NCBI GenBank assembly: GCA_051011115.1
Contig: JBPCUN010000023.1
Span: 1 to 12,214 of the forward strand
Length of the DNA stretch: 12,214 nucleotides
Origin: Profundicola sp051011115
GTDB taxonomy: Bacteria; Bacteroidota; Bacteroidia; Flavobacteriales; Weeksellaceae
Direction of reading: 5' to 3'
The translations under genes and the position numbers were made by a program. The notes under the pieces were generated by a model that saw only the letters and a program-made list of their open reading frames with translations, was not told the origin of the DNA and searched no databases. Below are positions 1-7,136 of the stretch, piece after piece (the first letter of the stretch is position 1; the number at the start of each line of letters is the position of its first letter).

Positions 1-1
1 T

Positions 2-103
2 ACCAAGGGAGCTGATGTTGGAGACAACGCAATAATTGCTGATGCGGATAGTAAATATCCTAAGATTATTGCAGAGCCAAAACCAACTGACGCGAGTCAA
101 TAA
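2..103 (+). CDS. C-terminal fragment, probable first ExbD/TolR-family protein (5' partial)
   Basis: The reading frame is open from the left edge to TAA at 101-103 and gives 33 residues, starting TKGADVGDN and ending PTDASQ. The tail is acidic and proline-containing with no recognisable domain, so the identity rests on position. It lies 23 bases upstream of a complete exbD on the same strand, and in Flavobacteriales two ExbD-like genes usually follow exbB in tandem. The fragment would be the periplasmic C-terminus of the first copy. ExbD proteins work with ExbB as the proton-driven motor that energises TonB-dependent outer-membrane uptake. The sequence shows only a coding tail in an operon-like position; the ExbD assignment is inference, and it could be another small periplasmic or membrane protein. 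Confidence 0.5.
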   Translation, partial: TKGADVGDNAIIADADSKYPKIIAEPKPTDASQ

Positions 104-126
104 GAATTAACAAAAATAAAAGTAAA

Positions 127-612
127 ATGAGTCAAAAATTTAAAAGAGATTCAAATAAAGGAATGCCAGCTGTTTCAACAGCAGCGTTACCAGATATTGT
201 CTTTATGTTGTTATTCTTCTTTATGGTTGCAGCAGCTATTAAGCCAAGCGATTATCAGAAATACATTGAATTAAAACCAGCGAAAGCAACTTCTTTACAA
301 GATATAGTTAAGAAGGATATGATTGCATATATGTATTTAGGGACACCAAAAAATAAGTCACAATATCCACAAGAGTTTTTACTTTTGTTGAATGATAAAC
401 CAGCTCAGATTGATGATGTGAGAAGTTGGATTGGTGATGAGAAGAATAAGAGAAATGGTCAAGATTTACAAGAATATGGTCTAATCACACAGATGACTAT
501 AGACCGAGAAGCTCGTGTAGGTTTTGTACAAGCAATTAAAGAGCAATTGAGTTATGCACAAGCATTCAATGTAAGTTACGCTGGTATTGAGGGTGATCCA
601 ACTGTTGAATAA
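127..612 (+). CDS. exbD: ExbD/TolR-family biopolymer transport protein (second copy)
   Basis: This 161-residue protein has the ExbD layout: a short basic cytoplasmic N-terminus (about residues 1-20), one membrane segment (about 21-39, LPDIVFMLLFFFMV) and a periplasmic domain to the end. Asp23 at the start of the membrane segment matches the conserved proton-carrying aspartate of ExbD/TolR. The family pairs with ExbB and TonB to couple proton flow to outer-membrane transport; in this phylum such motors serve TonB-dependent nutrient uptake. The PAVSTAALPDIVF stretch is typical of the second, shorter ExbD of Flavobacteriales. The ATG at 127 is the natural start, just before the basic N-terminus. 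It follows the preceding gene by 23 bases, so it is probably the last gene of an exbB-exbD operon, which ends at the terminator at 639-670. Confidence 0.9.
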   Translation: MSQKFKRDSNKGMPAVSTAALPDIVFMLLFFFMVAAAIKPSDYQKYIELKPAKATSLQDIVKKDMIAYMYLGTPKNKSQYPQEFLLLLNDKPAQIDDVRSWIGDEKNKRNGQDLQEYGLITQMTIDREARVGFVQAIKEQLSYAQAFNVSYAGIEGDPTVE

Positions 613-638
613 TTTAAATGTAGAAATTATTTATTTAT

Positions 639-670
639 AAGACCGCCTCATAACAGAGGCGGTTTTTTTA
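639..670 (+). terminator. Intrinsic terminator after exbD
   Basis: A perfect 8-bp GC-rich stem, ACCGCCTC (642-649) and GAGGCGGT (656-663), encloses a 6-base ATAACA loop and runs into seven T residues (663-669). Adjacent A and T bases can extend the stem. It lies 27 bases after the exbD stop and before the promoter of the M23 gene, so it separates the ExbD operon from the next one. Confidence 0.93.
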
Positions 671-694
671 TTTTTACTTTAGATATTTCAGCAT

Positions 695-702
695 TAAATT
701 TG
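695..702 (+). promoter_or_regulatory. Probable promoter -7 element (TAAATTTG) for the M23-GH3-pnuC-radC operon
   Basis: TAAATTTG matches the Bacteroidota sigma-A -7 consensus TAnnTTTG exactly. It sits 15 bases before the ATG of the M23 gene and after the exbD terminator. No TTG is visible at the usual -33 position (about 670-676 is only T and A), so the promoter may be weak. The expected transcript would have a very short leader of roughly ten bases. Confidence 0.55.
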
Positions 703-717
703 ATATTAGAATAGTAC

Positions 718-1584
718 ATGACAAAAAAGAAAAAAAATATAGCTAAAAGTTTAATTCATCATTATAGGTGGCTCATTGTAGATGAGGATACCAAAGAATC
801 TAAGGTGTCTTTTAGATTAAATATTTTAAACTTTTTGTTATTGATTGCTTTTCTATCATTATTTATTTTTGGAATTAGCTTTCTTTTTTTGAAGTATTCA
901 CCTTTTAAAGATTATTTTATAGATGATACTGCTCAACGAGGTAATAATTTAGCTGAGAAACAAGAGTTGTTGGAGCTTAATGAGAAGTTATTGAGCTTAG
1001 AAGATTCATTACAAGTCAATGAACTTTATCTTACAGCGATTAGTGATGTGATAAGTGGAAAGGTAGAAGTGGCCAAAGTAGATTCATTGGTTGCAAAACA
1101 ATCTCCAGTTTTATTGAATGACAAAAAGTTATATGCCACGCCAGAAGATTCTATCTTTAGAATGAAAATAGCAGAAGAGGAATTAGCAGATTTAAAACAA
1201 AATAGCAATGTTGATAGTTTCCTATTGTTTCCGCCAGTGCGTGGGATTGTAACGGCATCCTATGACATTACTATAAATCATCTTGCTACAGATATTGCGG
1301 CTTCTAAGGGAGATGATATCAAGTCCATAGCCGATGGAAAGGTTATTTTTACAGATTGGACACCTGATTCTGGTAATATTATCATTGTTTTACATAGGGA
1401 TGATATGATATCAATTTACAAACATTGTTTACAGGTGTTTAAAAAAGCTGGTGATGAGGTAAGTAAAGGAGATTTAATAGCGTCGATTGGAAACGGAGGA
1501 GAACTGACTACAGGACCACATTTACATTTTGAGTTGTGGATACAAGGAAATGCTGTAAATGCAGAAGATTATATAGATTTTTAA
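718..1584 (+). CDS. M23-family (LytM-like) peptidase, membrane anchored
   Basis: This 288-residue protein is probably a cell-wall endopeptidase, or a regulator of one, acting in the periplasm. It has a basic cytoplasmic N-terminus, one membrane segment at about 38-59, a Glu/Leu-rich likely coiled coil at about 78-105, and a LytM/peptidase M23 domain at about 175-285. The zinc and catalytic residues of M23 are present: His188 and Asp192 (HLATD), His236 (YKH) and the HxH pair His268/His270 (GPHLHFELW). It may therefore be an active enzyme, unlike degenerate LytM activators such as EnvC or NlpD. One coiled coil plus a LytM domain is the architecture of proteins acting in daughter-cell separation or wall growth. 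It is the first gene of a tightly spaced operon, with GH3 starting 3 bases after its stop. Target bond and partner are unknown. Confidence 0.88.
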   Translation: MTKKKKNIAKSLIHHYRWLIVDEDTKESKVSFRLNILNFLLLIAFLSLFIFGISFLFLKYSPFKDYFIDDTAQRGNNLAEKQELLELNEKLLSLEDSLQVNELYLTAISDVISGKVEVAKVDSLVAKQSPVLLNDKKLYATPEDSIFRMKIAEEELADLKQNSNVDSFLLFPPVRGIVTASYDITINHLATDIAASKGDDIKSIADGKVIFTDWTPDSGNIIIVLHRDDMISIYKHCLQVFKKAGDEVSKGDLIASIGNGGELTTGPHLHFELWIQGNAVNAEDYIDF

Positions 1585-1587
1585 GGT

Positions 1588-3081
1588 ATGAAAAAGATAC
1601 TAGGCAAGATATTTAGCCGTGTTGTAAATAAAAAAGAATTAAAATGGAAACAGAATCCAGTTGAGGCACAACAGAATGTCTTCCATAATTTAATTAATAA
1701 AGGTCTTACAACACAATTTGGAAAAGACCATCACTTCAAAGAAATTAAAACGCATGCAGATTTCGTAAAAAATGTCCCTATTCGAGATTACGAGAAATTA
1801 AAGACTTATATCGATCAAACAGTTGAAGGTAAAGAGAATGTTTTATGGCCAGGAAAACCAGCTTATTTTGCTAAAACCTCTGGTACCACATCAGGCTCTA
1901 AATATATTCCGATTTCTAAAGAATCTATGCCATTCCATATCAAATCTGCTAGGAACGCTTTATTAAATTATATTCATGAAAAGGGGAGTGCTAATTTTGT
2001 GCAAGGTAAAATGATTTTTTTACAAGGTAGTCCTATACTAGAAGAGGTAAATGGCGTTAAGACTGGACGACTATCCGGGATTGTAGCTCATTATGTGCCA
2101 TCCTATTTGCAGAGTAATAGGATGCCGAGCTGGGAGACGAATACGATAGAAGAATGGGAGACCAAAGTTGATGCTATCGTAGAAGAAACCTATCAAGAAA
2201 ATATGACCTTGGTTAGCGGAATACCACCATGGATTATCATGTATTTTGAGCGATTGCAAGATAAAACGAGTAAGAAAATTGGAGAACTCTTTCCAAACCT
2301 TGAGCTCATTGTAACTGGGGGGGTTAATTTTGAGCCTTATCGACAAAAAATGAATGATTTAATTGGCAGAGAAGTGGAGATTATTCAAACTTATCCAGCG
2401 TCAGAAGGTTTCATTGGCTATCAAGATCAATTGAATCAAGATGATTTACTTTTACTTTTAAATCATGGTATTTTTTACGAATTTGTTCCTGTAGAGGAAA
2501 TTCATGATGAGAATCCTACCAGGCTTACCATACATCAAGTAGCGTTGGATGTAAATTATGTTTTAATTATGAGTACCAATGCAGGTTTATGGGCTTATAA
2601 TATTGGAGATACCGTCAAATTTACCTCTTTAAAACCTTATAGAATTGTGGTGAGTGGTAGGGTAAAACATTATACCTCTGCTTTTGGGGAGCATGTGATT
2701 GGTAAAGAGGTAGAAAATGCCATGATGCATACCAATGCTTTATTTAATATCAAAGTGTCAGAGTTTCATGTGGCGCCCCAAGTCAATCCAATTGAAGGAT
2801 TACCATATCATGAATGGTTTATAGAATTTGAAAGTTTACCAGATGATTTGGAAGCTTATCGGGCAGAACTTAATAAACAGATGCAGGCACAAAACCCATA
2901 TTATGATGATCTTATCACTGGGCATATATTAGATATGCTGCACATTACAAAGCTTGAGAAGAATGCTTTTAATGATTATATGAAATCTATTGGGAAATTA
3001 GGAGGACAATTTAAACTTCCTAGACTCGCCAATGATCGGAAAATAGCAGATCCACTAACCTCAAGGAAAATAAGCGATTGA
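1588..3081 (+). CDS. GH3-family acyl-adenylating enzyme (GH3 auxin-responsive promoter family)
   Basis: The full-length 497-residue protein belongs to the GH3 branch of the ANL adenylate-forming superfamily. Plant GH3 enzymes activate a carboxylic acid with ATP and join it to an amino acid. Visible motifs, in order, are the nucleotide-binding loop FAKTSGTTSGSKYIPIS (94-110), YPASEG (269-274), YNIGDTVKF (337-345) and the hinge region around VSGRVKHYTSAFGEHV (355-370), followed by a small C-terminal domain. All ATP-handling motifs look intact, so an adenylating activity is likely. Flavobacteria do not use auxin signalling in the plant sense, so the bacterial substrate is unknown and the family name should not be read as a function. 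It sits between the M23 peptidase and pnuC; its TGA overlaps the pnuC ATG by one base. Confidence 0.88.
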   Translation: MKKILGKIFSRVVNKKELKWKQNPVEAQQNVFHNLINKGLTTQFGKDHHFKEIKTHADFVKNVPIRDYEKLKTYIDQTVEGKENVLWPGKPAYFAKTSGTTSGSKYIPISKESMPFHIKSARNALLNYIHEKGSANFVQGKMIFLQGSPILEEVNGVKTGRLSGIVAHYVPSYLQSNRMPSWETNTIEEWETKVDAIVEETYQENMTLVSGIPPWIIMYFERLQDKTSKKIGELFPNLELIVTGGVNFEPYRQKMNDLIGREVEIIQTYPASEGFIGYQDQLNQDDLLLLLNHGIFYEFVPVEEIHDENPTRLTIHQVALDVNYVLIMSTNAGLWAYNIGDTVKFTSLKPYRIVVSGRVKHYTSAFGEHVIGKEVENAMMHTNALFNIKVSEFHVAPQVNPIEGLPYHEWFIEFESLPDDLEAYRAELNKQMQAQNPYYDDLITGHILDMLHITKLEKNAFNDYMKSIGKLGGQFKLPRLANDRKIADPLTSRKISD

Positions 3082-3707
3082 TGCAAGAGATAATCGATTT
3101 TTTTCTAGATCCCTATCAAGATGCCACGCCATTTGATATTGCCATTGAAGTAACAGCTGCTTTCTTTGGAATCTTAAGCGTCTTATTTGCTAAAAAAGGT
3201 AAAATTTGGGTTTTTCCTACTGGGATTATTAGTACTCTTATTTACATCTATGTAACCTTTATTGTTGGTTATTATGGAGATTTCATTATCAATATTTATT
3301 ATACGATGATGAGTGTATATGGCTGGATTCTATGGTCTCGTAATACAGGGGATAACCAATTGAAGATTAGTTGGGCTACACAAAAAGATTGGATGATTAC
3401 TTTAGTCATATTCTTGGGTACTATGCTATTCACGACTGGGGTTTACATTTATTTTGATAAATTTATAGATTGGACTAACTATGTAGATGTTCTCACTACC
3501 GGACTTGCTTTTGGGTCTATGTGGCTCATGGCGAAGAAAAAAGTAGAAAATTGGTTGGGTTGGATCATTACTGATTTAATTTCTGTACCCTTATATTTTG
3601 TAAAAGGATTGGGCTTTACGGGGATACAATTTATGGTTTTCCTTATATTAGCGATACAAGGCTATCAACTATGGAGGAATGCTGTAGGTAAAGTTTCAAC
3701 TGAATAA
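3081..3707 (+). CDS. pnuC: PnuC-family vitamin/nucleoside transporter, probably nicotinamide riboside
   Basis: This 208-residue integral membrane protein has seven or so hydrophobic segments. Family features are the EVTAAFFGILSV segment near the N-terminus, the aromatic stretch YYTMMSVYGWILW in the middle, and ENWLGWIITDLISVPLYF with a closing YQLWRN at the end. PnuC proteins are facilitators whose ligand is trapped by cytoplasmic phosphorylation; most take up nicotinamide riboside for NAD salvage, while relatives PnuT and PnuX carry thiamin or riboflavin. No NadR-like kinase is visible here, so the substrate is not settled. I prefer ATG at 3081, which forms a TGATG overlap with the GH3 stop, over the TTG one codon earlier. 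With no leader between the genes there is no room for a riboswitch. Confidence 0.88.
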   Translation: MQEIIDFFLDPYQDATPFDIAIEVTAAFFGILSVLFAKKGKIWVFPTGIISTLIYIYVTFIVGYYGDFIINIYYTMMSVYGWILWSRNTGDNQLKISWATQKDWMITLVIFLGTMLFTTGVYIYFDKFIDWTNYVDVLTTGLAFGSMWLMAKKKVENWLGWIITDLISVPLYFVKGLGFTGIQFMVFLILAIQGYQLWRNAVGKVSTE

Positions 3708-3709
3708 TA

Positions 3710-4411
3710 TTGGAAAACACTAAATTCATTAATCAAAATTTAAAATCTTGGGCAGAGGATGACCGACCTAGAGAAAAAATGATACTCAAAGGCAAAGCTG
3801 CCTTATCTGATGCAGAACATTTGGCCATCATTATGGGAAGTGGAAACAAGGATGAAACTGCAGTGGATTTAGCCAAGAGAGTCTTGCAAGATGTTCAAGG
3901 GAATTGGCATGAATTAGCGAGGCTTAGTATTTCAGAACTTTGTCAATATAAAGGTATTGGAGAGGCTAAAGCTATTTCCATCATTACAGCTTTAGAAATA
4001 GGCAAACGTAGGGCACAGCAAATGGCGCTAGTGAAACCAAATATTACAAGCAGTGAATCAGCCTTTGCTTTGCTACATCCCTTAATGTCTGATCTTACCA
4101 CAGAATCATTTTATGTGATTTATTTAAACCAAGGGAATCGTGTGATTAAAATTGAACAAATCAGTGGCGGTGGCATAGCAGCCACATTGGTAGACATCAG
4201 GGTCATCTTTAGCCTAGCTTTAGAGAAAAAGGCTACAAGCATTATCGTATCTCATAATCACCCGAGTGGAAACTTAAACCCTAGTAAATCCGATAAGAAG
4301 ATTACAGAACAGATAAAGGAAGCTGGAGAAATGCTTCAAATCCCGCTGTTGGATCATCTAATTATTACCCAAACTGAATATCTGAGTTTTGCAGATGAAG
4401 GAATATTATAA
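3710..4411 (+). CDS. radC: RadC-family JAB/MPN domain protein (DNA repair protein RadC family)
   Basis: This 233-residue protein has standard RadC length and layout: an N-terminal region with DDRPREKMILKGKAALSDAE (17-36), a helix-hairpin-helix segment (YKGIGEAKAI, 80-89) and a C-terminal JAB1/MPN metalloprotease-like domain. The JAMM zinc site HNHPSG (His182, His184) with Asp195 is complete. RadC was named for DNA repair, but its role in E. coli is disputed and its activity is not known. The start is TTG at 3710: an in-frame TGA at 3701-3703 lies just upstream, and the next Met (residue 24) would cut off the conserved N-terminal motif. It begins 2 bases after the pnuC stop and is followed 3 bases later by the deacetylase-like gene. 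This is the chromosomal form, with no mobile-element genes around it. Confidence 0.9.
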   Translation: MENTKFINQNLKSWAEDDRPREKMILKGKAALSDAEHLAIIMGSGNKDETAVDLAKRVLQDVQGNWHELARLSISELCQYKGIGEAKAISIITALEIGKRRAQQMALVKPNITSSESAFALLHPLMSDLTTESFYVIYLNQGNRVIKIEQISGGGIAATLVDIRVIFSLALEKKATSIIVSHNHPSGNLNPSKSDKKITEQIKEAGEMLQIPLLDHLIITQTEYLSFADEGIL

Positions 4412-4414
4412 TGT

Positions 4415-5662
4415 ATGAATCAGTTATATCTATATATTGAAAATATCACTTCTAGAATTCAATATGTGGTGGGTGTTCTAGAAGTAAGATGGGGTTGCCG
4501 CATCCAATTAACAGACGATTTTGAATATTTTAAAAAGTTAAATCATCCTAAGATTAATTACTCAGAATATAATATTTCATCTCCAAATATCCAGATTCAA
4601 CCACAAGGCTTGTTATCACAACGGGAAATTGGTTCGTTTGATTTTTGTGAATTAGAAAGGGACCCATTGGCCTTTATGTTCTTCTTGTTATCGCGCTATG
4701 AGGAATATGTGGTTTTGGAAAGAGATATTCATGATCGATTTCCTGCAAATGCCAGTTATTTATATAAAACTAATAGACTTCAAAAAGCTGTAGTAGACAG
4801 ACTCATAAATGATTTAAAGCAGAAAATTCAGCACCAATTTCCAACGCTCAAATTTAAAAAGGCTAAGTATGACGCTCAATTTACAATAGATATTGATCAA
4901 GCTTATAAATTTCAGCATAAGTCTTTTAAAAGGTTTATAGGTGCAAATATACGTGATGCTATACGATTGAATTTTTCAAGTATCATAGAAAGAAAATTAA
5001 CCTATTTATATTTAAAAAAAGACCCTTGGAATATTTATCAAAAATTCAAACTCGAGTCAAAGCATAAAAAAACTCAACCCACCATTTTCTTCTTGATAGG
5101 TGACTTAGCAGCAAACAATAAAAATTTAAGTTTTAAAAATTCAGCTTTTCAAAAAGTTATTCGAGCGGTTGATTCATGGGCAACGGTAGGCCTGCATCCT
5201 TCTTATGGTAGTTATAAAGATTTAAATAAAGTCAATATTGAAAAAAAGCGTCTAGAAGATATTGTAAATCACTCGATTATCTATTCTCGTCAACATTATA
5301 TACAATGTTCTTTACCAGAGACATATCATTGTTTAATACAGGCAGGAATCACGCATGATTATTCTATGGGGTATGCAGAGGATGTGGGATTTAGAGCGGG
5401 TACAGCCCTACCATTTCTATGGTATGATTTAAAGAATGATAAAGTTACTAATTTAAAAATTCATCCATTTTGTGCCATGGATGTAACGCTCAAGAATTAT
5501 TTAAATTTAACCATACCAGAAGCCAATCAAATATTAGATGATTTAAAAGATGAAGTACAAAAGGTAAATGGCACATTTTGTATTATCACACATAATGAGA
5601 GCTTATCTGGTTCAGCAGAGTGGAAAGGTTGGGGAGATATGTTAATCAATTATTGGGAATAA
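4415..5662 (+). CDS. Polysaccharide deacetylase-like protein (flavobacterial type with N-terminal extension)
   Basis: This 415-residue protein resembles the flavobacterial polysaccharide deacetylase family that carries a long N-terminal region (about 1-150). A NodB-like part follows: FTIDIDQAYKF (156-166) supplies acidic residues Asp159/Asp161 as in deacetylase motif 1, VGLHPSYGSY (258-267) supplies His261 as in motif 2, and SRQHY (291-295), DYSMGY (315-320), GFRAGT (325-330), IHPFCAMD (349-356) and THNESLSG (392-399) are further conserved blocks. No signal peptide is visible, so it may act in the cytoplasm, for example on a lipid-linked or nucleotide-linked sugar. ATG at 4415 is the start; an earlier ATG at 4411 is out of frame and stops after nine codons. 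It is followed directly by a FemAB/GNAT-like gene. Deacetylase activity is inferred from the motifs; the substrate is unknown. Confidence 0.75.
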   Translation: MNQLYLYIENITSRIQYVVGVLEVRWGCRIQLTDDFEYFKKLNHPKINYSEYNISSPNIQIQPQGLLSQREIGSFDFCELERDPLAFMFFLLSRYEEYVVLERDIHDRFPANASYLYKTNRLQKAVVDRLINDLKQKIQHQFPTLKFKKAKYDAQFTIDIDQAYKFQHKSFKRFIGANIRDAIRLNFSSIIERKLTYLYLKKDPWNIYQKFKLESKHKKTQPTIFFLIGDLAANNKNLSFKNSAFQKVIRAVDSWATVGLHPSYGSYKDLNKVNIEKKRLEDIVNHSIIYSRQHYIQCSLPETYHCLIQAGITHDYSMGYAEDVGFRAGTALPFLWYDLKNDKVTNLKIHPFCAMDVTLKNYLNLTIPEANQILDDLKDEVQKVNGTFCIITHNESLSGSAEWKGWGDMLINYWE

Positions 5663-6526
5663 ATGCAAATTAATTATATATCACACGATAAGATTGATTT
5701 TAAACGATATGATCAGACTATAGAGCATAGTCACTTTCCTACAATTTATGCATTGAGTTGGTATTTGGATATCGTTACTAAGAAAAATTGGGACGTTTTA
5801 GTCTATGGCGATTATAGGTACGTGATGCCCGTTCCTTATGCCCGATTAAAGCGTAATCTAATGCTGAAAACTGTTGTTCAACCTATGTTTTGTCAACAAT
5901 TAGGGGTGTTTTCCTCTGAAAGTAATCAAGATATATTATTGGCAATGGTAGATAAGTTGAAAGAAAAGAGGATTACATCCTACCAATTAAATGAAAACCT
6001 GACTTCTTTATTATCAAATTTAAATCTAAGAGATAATTATATTTTAGATCTCAATCAGCCTTATAAAGCTATTTATGATGATTATAGAAAAGATCGTAAA
6101 AAGGATATGCGCAGAGGGTTGGGGAAAAATTGGAAAATCAAACCTATCGCTGATGTGGATTCCTATATGGATTTGCTGTTGCGTCATTCAGATTATTTAA
6201 ATGCCACGTCTGCCCAACTTTTAAAAGAATTGTTACAAGCTTTAGACAAAAGAAATTTATTAATTGGTAAAGAAATTAGAGATAATGATGGGCATTGGAT
6301 GGCCATGGCTTATTGGGTGAAATCGTTTAATAGACAGATTTTATTAACCTCTGTACGCCACCAAGAGTATGATCAACGAGGTGCTTTTGCAAATCTAATA
6401 GATGCTTTCGTAAAGGATTATGCGAACCAATCCTTAATTTTGGATTTTGAAGGCTCAATGATTGCAGGAATTGCTGATTTTAATGCGAGTTTTGGAGCTG
6501 AAAAAAAGCAACTGCCGATTATTTAG
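5663..6526 (+). CDS. FemAB/GNAT-like acyl- or aminoacyltransferase
   Basis: This 287-residue soluble protein looks like a double-GNAT-fold transferase of the FemAB type. Supporting features are the basic stretch KDRKKDMRRG (143-152), the substrate-domain strand GHWMAMAYWV (210-219), QRGAFANLIDAFVKDYA (238-254) and the block LDFEGSMIAGIADFNASFGA (260-279), a characteristic C-terminal signature of these flavobacterial proteins. Family members transfer amino acids or acyl groups to peptidoglycan or to cell-surface sugars. Its ATG follows the TAA of the deacetylase-like gene with no gap, so the two are probably translated together and may modify the same sugar, one removing an acetyl group and the other adding a new group. 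That pairing is inference. Its 3' end overlaps the stop of the facing acyltransferase gene by 8 bases. Confidence 0.68.
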   Translation: MQINYISHDKIDFKRYDQTIEHSHFPTIYALSWYLDIVTKKNWDVLVYGDYRYVMPVPYARLKRNLMLKTVVQPMFCQQLGVFSSESNQDILLAMVDKLKEKRITSYQLNENLTSLLSNLNLRDNYILDLNQPYKAIYDDYRKDRKKDMRRGLGKNWKIKPIADVDSYMDLLLRHSDYLNATSAQLLKELLQALDKRNLLIGKEIRDNDGHWMAMAYWVKSFNRQILLTSVRHQEYDQRGAFANLIDAFVKDYANQSLILDFEGSMIAGIADFNASFGAEKKQLPII

Positions 6527-7136
6527 ATAATCTTTGCCGGTTGTTTTTGTTCCATTCTATGTTATAAATATTCTCTGGGTTGGGCTCAATGGTTTTTATC
6601 ACCTTACAAGGATTACCTACTGCTACTGAATTTGAAGGAATATTCTTGGTTACTACAGAACCAGCACCAATGATTACATTTTCACCAATTTGAACACCAG
6701 GTAATATCACAGCATTCGCATAAATCATCGTATGACTTCCTATCACTATTGGTGGCGCTGGATCATGTAATTCATGCACATTCACATTATGATTGGCAGA
6801 AATAATCTTGACACCAGGAGACACTTCTATATTGTCGCCAAAGATGATTCCATTTGCAGCTTGTATATAATTCCCTATGCCGTCACCTGGGTCACAAAAA
6901 ATTCCTTTTTGTATTTTTTCAGCTCCTCGTACTTTAGACGTGTAATGCACTGGCCAAGGCGTTGAGCCATTGATTCTAAAAATCTTTTGTGGAATCCAAT
7001 ATTCAAAAAACAACCGATAATAGCGGATATATCCATATTTTGGGCGAACATATTGAGGATAAGCCCAATTAATAATCCAGCCAAATAAAAGGAAATCTAG
7101 CTTGTCTTTCAGCGTTATTTTTGTCAGATGATTCAT
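6519..7136 (-). CDS. Hexapeptide-repeat (left-handed beta-helix) acyltransferase
   Basis: A 205-residue protein whose second half (about 95-180) is a left-handed beta-helix of hexapeptide repeats, seen as GDNIEVSPGVKI, IGSHTMIYANAVILPG and IGENVIIGAGSVVTKNI, ending in the typical VAVGNPCKVIK. His116 in SANHNVN matches the usual catalytic histidine. The family (WcaF/WbbJ/serine acetyltransferase group) O- or N-acetylates sugars from acetyl-CoA, often in surface polysaccharide assembly. The N-terminal 60 residues are aromatic and basic and may touch the membrane. I chose ATG at 7136, giving a TAATG overlap with the upstream flippase stop; ATG at 7145 would add three residues (MRI) and cannot be excluded. 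Coupling to the flippase points to surface glycan modification. The acceptor is unknown. Confidence 0.85.
   Translation of the reverse strand: MNHLTKITLKDKLDFLLFGWIINWAYPQYVRPKYGYIRYYRLFFEYWIPQKIFRINGSTPWPVHYTSKVRGAEKIQKGIFCDPGDGIGNYIQAANGIIFGDNIEVSPGVKIISANHNVNVHELHDPAPPIVIGSHTMIYANAVILPGVQIGENVIIGAGSVVTKNIPSNSVAVGNPCKVIKTIEPNPENIYNIEWNKNNRQRLSK

Noticed and set aside
1026..1208. Minus-strand open frame of 60 codons inside the M23 peptidase gene
   Set aside because: It is antisense to the coiled-coil region of a supported gene and has no features of its own.
2071..2346. Minus-strand open frame of 91 codons inside the GH3 gene
   Set aside because: It lies wholly antisense to a well-supported gene and its translation shows no family features.
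3060..3081. A riboswitch controlling pnuC
   Set aside because: pnuC overlaps the GH3 stop, so there is no leader in which a TPP, FMN or NAD riboswitch could fold.
3710..4411. RadC as a marker of a mobile or anti-defence island
   Set aside because: The protein is the full-length chromosomal type with the helix-hairpin-helix region, in a housekeeping operon, with no integrase, transposase or plasmid genes nearby.
4411..4440. ATG at 4411 overlapping the radC stop (TAATG), encoding a nine-codon peptide MYESVISIY
   Set aside because: It is in a different frame from the deacetylase-like gene, stops at 4438-4440 and has no sign of being a real gene; at most it could reinitiate ribosomes.
6774..7084. 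Open frames in other frames over the acyltransferase gene (plus 6774-6965, minus 6875-7084)
   Set aside because: Both are shadows of the hexapeptide acyltransferase, whose repeats and catalytic His fix the real frame.
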